This document shows, piece after piece, positions 61,816 through 64,000 of a stretch of DNA of 64,000 bases (position 1 is its first letter; every line of letters begins with the position of its first letter). The notes under the pieces were generated by a model. It saw only the letters and a program-made list of their open reading frames with translations, had not been told where the DNA came from and searched no databases. This stretch comes from Streptomyces sp. JHA26 (GTDB lineage Bacteria; Actinomycetota; Actinomycetes; Streptomycetales; Streptomycetaceae): positions 1 to 64,000 of the forward strand of contig NZ_BDJC01000007.1 of NCBI RefSeq assembly GCF_002005565.1, written 5' to 3'. Both the position numbers and the translations under genes were made by a program.

Positions 61816-62912
61816 GTACCGCTGCTCCTGAGCAGAGCGTAGCGGGGCGTCTGTCCTTCGTGGACCGCTACCTCGCCGCCTGGATCCTTGCCGCCATGGC
61901 TGCCGGGCTGGGCCTGGGCCGCTTGGTTCCGGGCCTGGGTGACACGCTGGCCAAGGTGACCGTGACGGGGGTGTCCTTGCCGATCGCCCTGGGCCTGCTC
62001 GTGATGATGTACCCGGTGCTGGCCAAGGTCCGCTACGACCGCCTCGGCACCGTCACCCGCGACCGCCGCCTGTTGCTGCCGTCTCTGCTGCTCAACTGGA
62101 TCATCGGCCCGGCGCTCATGTTCGCCCTGGCCTGGCTGCTCCTGCCGGACCTGCCCGCCTACCGCACCGGCCTGATCATCGTCGGTCTGGCGCGCTGCAT
62201 CGCCATGGTCATCATCTGGAACGACCTCGCCTGTGGCCACCGCGAAGCCGCCGCCGTCCTCGTCGCCCTGAACTCCGTCTTCCAGATCATCGCGTTCTCG
62301 GCGCTCGGCTGGTTCTACCTCTCCGTCCTGCCCAGCTGGCTCGGCCTGGAACAGACCGGCCTGGACGTCTCGGTGTGGGAGATCGCCCGCAGCGTGCTCA
62401 TCTTCCTCGGCATCCCGCTCGCAGCCGGCTACCTCACCCGTCGCATCGGCGAGAAGACCAGGGGCCGCACCTGGTACGAAGCCGAGCTCATCCCGCGCAT
62501 CGGCCCCTTCGCCCTGTACGGCCTGCTCTTCACGATCGTCATCCTCTTCGCCCTGCAAGGCGACGCCATCACCTCGCAACCCCTCGACGTCGCCCGCATC
62601 GCCCTGCCGCTGCTGGTCTACTTCGCGATCATGTGGGCCGGATCGATGTTCCTGGGACGTGCGGTCGGCCTGGACCACCCACGCGCGACGACGCTGGCCT
62701 TCACCGCTGCGGGCAACAACTTCGAACTGGCCATCGCGGTCGCCATCGCCACTTTCGGCGCCTCCTCCGGCCAAGCCCTCGCCGGCGTCGTGGGCCCGCT
62801 CATCGAGGTGCCCGTACTGATCGGCCTCGTGTACGTCACCCTGTACGCGCGCCGCTACTTCACCGCTCCGGCCGCCACCCCCGCGCCCCAGAAGGAAGCC
62901 GCCCATGCCTGA
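61812..62912 (+). CDS. ACR3-type arsenite efflux permease
   Basis: The protein has 366 aa with about ten membrane spans. It begins [20 protein letters not shown] and has the ACR3 marks [20 protein letters not shown] (essential Cys in this helix) and [20 protein letters not shown]. It exports arsenite using the proton gradient. It overlaps arsR by 4 bp and the arsC remnant by 8 bp, so the genes form an operon. It looks intact and should work without ArsC for arsenite. Confidence 0.95.
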   Translation: MSTAAPEQSVAGRLSFVDRYLAAWILAAMAAGLGLGRLVPGLGDTLAKVTVTGVSLPIALGLLVMMYPVLAKVRYDRLGTVTRDRRLLLPSLLLNWIIGPALMFALAWLLLPDLPAYRTGLIIVGLARCIAMVIIWNDLACGHREAAAVLVALNSVFQIIAFSALGWFYLSVLPSWLGLEQTGLDVSVWEIARSVLIFLGIPLAAGYLTRRIGEKTRGRTWYEAELIPRIGPFALYGLLFTIVILFALQGDAITSQPLDVARIALPLLVYFAIMWAGSMFLGRAVGLDHPRATTLAFTAAGNNFELAIAVAIATFGASSGQALAGVVGPLIEVPVLIGLVYVTLYARRYFTAPAATPAPQKEAAHA

Positions 62913-63189
62913 CACCGCCGTCTCGTCCGTCCTGTTCGTCTGCGTCCACAACGCCGGACGCTCGCAGATGGCCGCCGCCTTCCTCACCCACCTCGCGGGG
63001 GACCGCGTCCAGGTCCGCTCCGCCGGCTCCGCTCCCGCCGCCAGCGTCAATCCGGCCGTCGTCGCGGCCATGGCGGAGGTGGGCATCGACATCGCGGCCG
63101 AGGTACCCAAGGTGCTCACGGCCGAGGCGGTCCAGGCGTCCGACGTCGTGATCACGATGGGCTGCGGTGACACCTGCCCGGTCTTCCCC
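62905..63189 (+). pseudogene. arsC: arsC arsenate reductase, C-terminus missing
   Basis: About 95 residues remain: [20 protein letters not shown] with the catalytic P-loop (C-x5-R-S), [20 protein letters not shown] and [15 protein letters not shown]. The usual continuation (aspartate loop, ~40 residues) is replaced at about 63190 by unrelated sequence. It was probably a mycothiol-dependent arsenate reductase. The frame stays open to 63570 antisense to the permease gene, so a chimeric protein could be made. Confidence 0.88.
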
Positions 63190-63248
63190 CGTCCGCCCTC
63201 ACGGCGGGTACGCGCGAGGGCGGAGCCCAAGCCACGGCACGAGACGGG

Positions 63249-63929
63249 GAGCAGCACCAGGGCCACACCGGTAAGCTGCGCGTCGCCCTCCTGCGGCCGG
63301 ATGCCGTACGAGGCGCTCTCGGCGACCGGCGCGTCCCCGACCAGATACCGGAAGAGCCCGGTGGCGATCATGACGAGCACGCCACTGACGAACAGGTACG
63401 TCGGCGCGGCGAAAGCCCGCCCGGACTCGCGCACGCCGCGCAGGTTCACCACCGCAAGCAGCGCCACGAAACCCAGCGCCATCGGCACCCGCTGCGCGTG
63501 CAACTGGGGGACGGCGGAGATGATGTTGTCCACGCCGGAAGCCACCGACACCGCCACCGTCATCACATAGTCGACCAGCAGGGCAGCCCCCACCACCAGA
63601 CCAGCGTTCTCGCCGAGGTTCGCGGACACGACCTCGTACGAGCCCCCACCGCTTGGGTAAGCGCGCACGACCTGCTGGTACGACAGCACCACCACCGTCA
63701 GCAGCGCGACGACCGCCGCCGCGATCCACGGCGTGAAATGCACATACGCCAACCCACCCAGCGTGAGCACCACCAGGATCTCCTGCGTCGCGTAAGCAAC
63801 CGACGACAAAGGGTCCGAGGCGAAGACCGGCAGAGCCACACGCTTGGGAAGCAACGCCTGGTCCGACTCACTGCTGCGCAGGGCACGGCCGACCAAGAGT
63901 CGTTTCGCCGCCTCGGAGATCCTGATCAC
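63249..63929 (-). pseudogene. APC-family amino-acid permease, C-terminus missing
   Basis: From a GTG at 63929 the product reads IRISEAAKRLLVGRALRSSE, ALPVFASDPLSSVAYATQEI, YPSGGGSYEVVSANLGENAG and [20 protein letters not shown], about 227 residues and five or six membrane spans. Similarity ends near 63249 (VALVLL), where a full protein would go on for 400 more residues. It is a K+/amino-acid-polyamine type transporter. It faces the cut arsC gene tail to tail; both lost their 3' ends at the same junction. Confidence 0.85.
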
Positions 63930-64000
63930 AGGAGCGAAAGTAGAACGTCAGCCTGCCGATCAGAAGGACCATCGCCCCGACGCACGTCAGCGCTTTGTCC

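Noticed and set aside
1..64000. tRNA, rRNA and CRISPR
   Set aside because: No cloverleaf, no rRNA-like stretch and no regularly spaced short repeats were noticed by eye; small RNAs cannot be excluded.

Overview
The window is high-GC actinobacterial DNA, almost certainly from a Streptomyces chromosome. GC-rich third positions, GTG starts, GGAGG ribosome sites, 4-bp ATGA gene overlaps and Streptomyces-type IS elements all point that way. The density of IS copies and gene fragments fits a chromosome arm. No rRNA, tRNA or CRISPR array was seen.

Layout. Bases 1-2044 carry two IS5-family copies, one cut by the window edge and one complete but frameshifted, around a small unknown gene. About 2.0-51.5 kb is a stress and dormancy island whose gene families match those of the Mycobacterium tuberculosis DosR (DevR) regulon: eight universal stress proteins (one broken), an Acg nitroreductase, an Rv2004c-type kinase fusion, a CtpF-like P-type ATPase, an Rv1733c-like membrane protein, Hsp20, an Rv1738-like DUF1876 protein, CBS-BON proteins, DUF1918 and flavin-binding PNPOx proteins, and deleted remnants of pncB and of a GH65 enzyme. 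A DevS-type heme-GAF histidine kinase (38733-40487) and a DevR-type response regulator (51534-52226) lie in the same island but about 11 kb apart. Metabolic genes are mixed in: pyruvate phosphate dikinase, a two-subunit NAD-linked formate dehydrogenase, a GNAT/acyl-CoA-ligase lysine acetyltransferase, 5-oxoprolinase, a zinc alcohol dehydrogenase and a metal ATPase fused to hemerythrin.

A 14-bp palindrome, GGG(A/C)C-N4-G(C/T)CCC, recurs in the intergenic regions of this island, often as a pair about 20 bp apart, and has the same spacing as the DevR box. With the recognition helix of the response regulator matching DevR, this suggests one regulon that responds to oxygen or redox state: ATP-sparing glycolysis, formate/NADH electron flow, ion control, nucleotide-sensing USPs and ribosome or protein protection.

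After the regulator come an intact IS3-family element (with 4-bp target duplications), an ISL3 remnant, a secreted cellulose-binding glycoside hydrolase under a CebR operator, a secreted peptidase of the alpha/beta hydrolase fold, a zone of broken genes (HTH protein, CHAT protein), a VOC protein, an arsenic resistance operon whose arsC is cut, and an amino-acid permease cut at its far end.

Many genes here are broken, several by one base inside C or G runs. Some may be assembly errors; the large in-gene deletions in pncB and GH65 cannot be explained that way. Functions come from recalled family features, not database searches.
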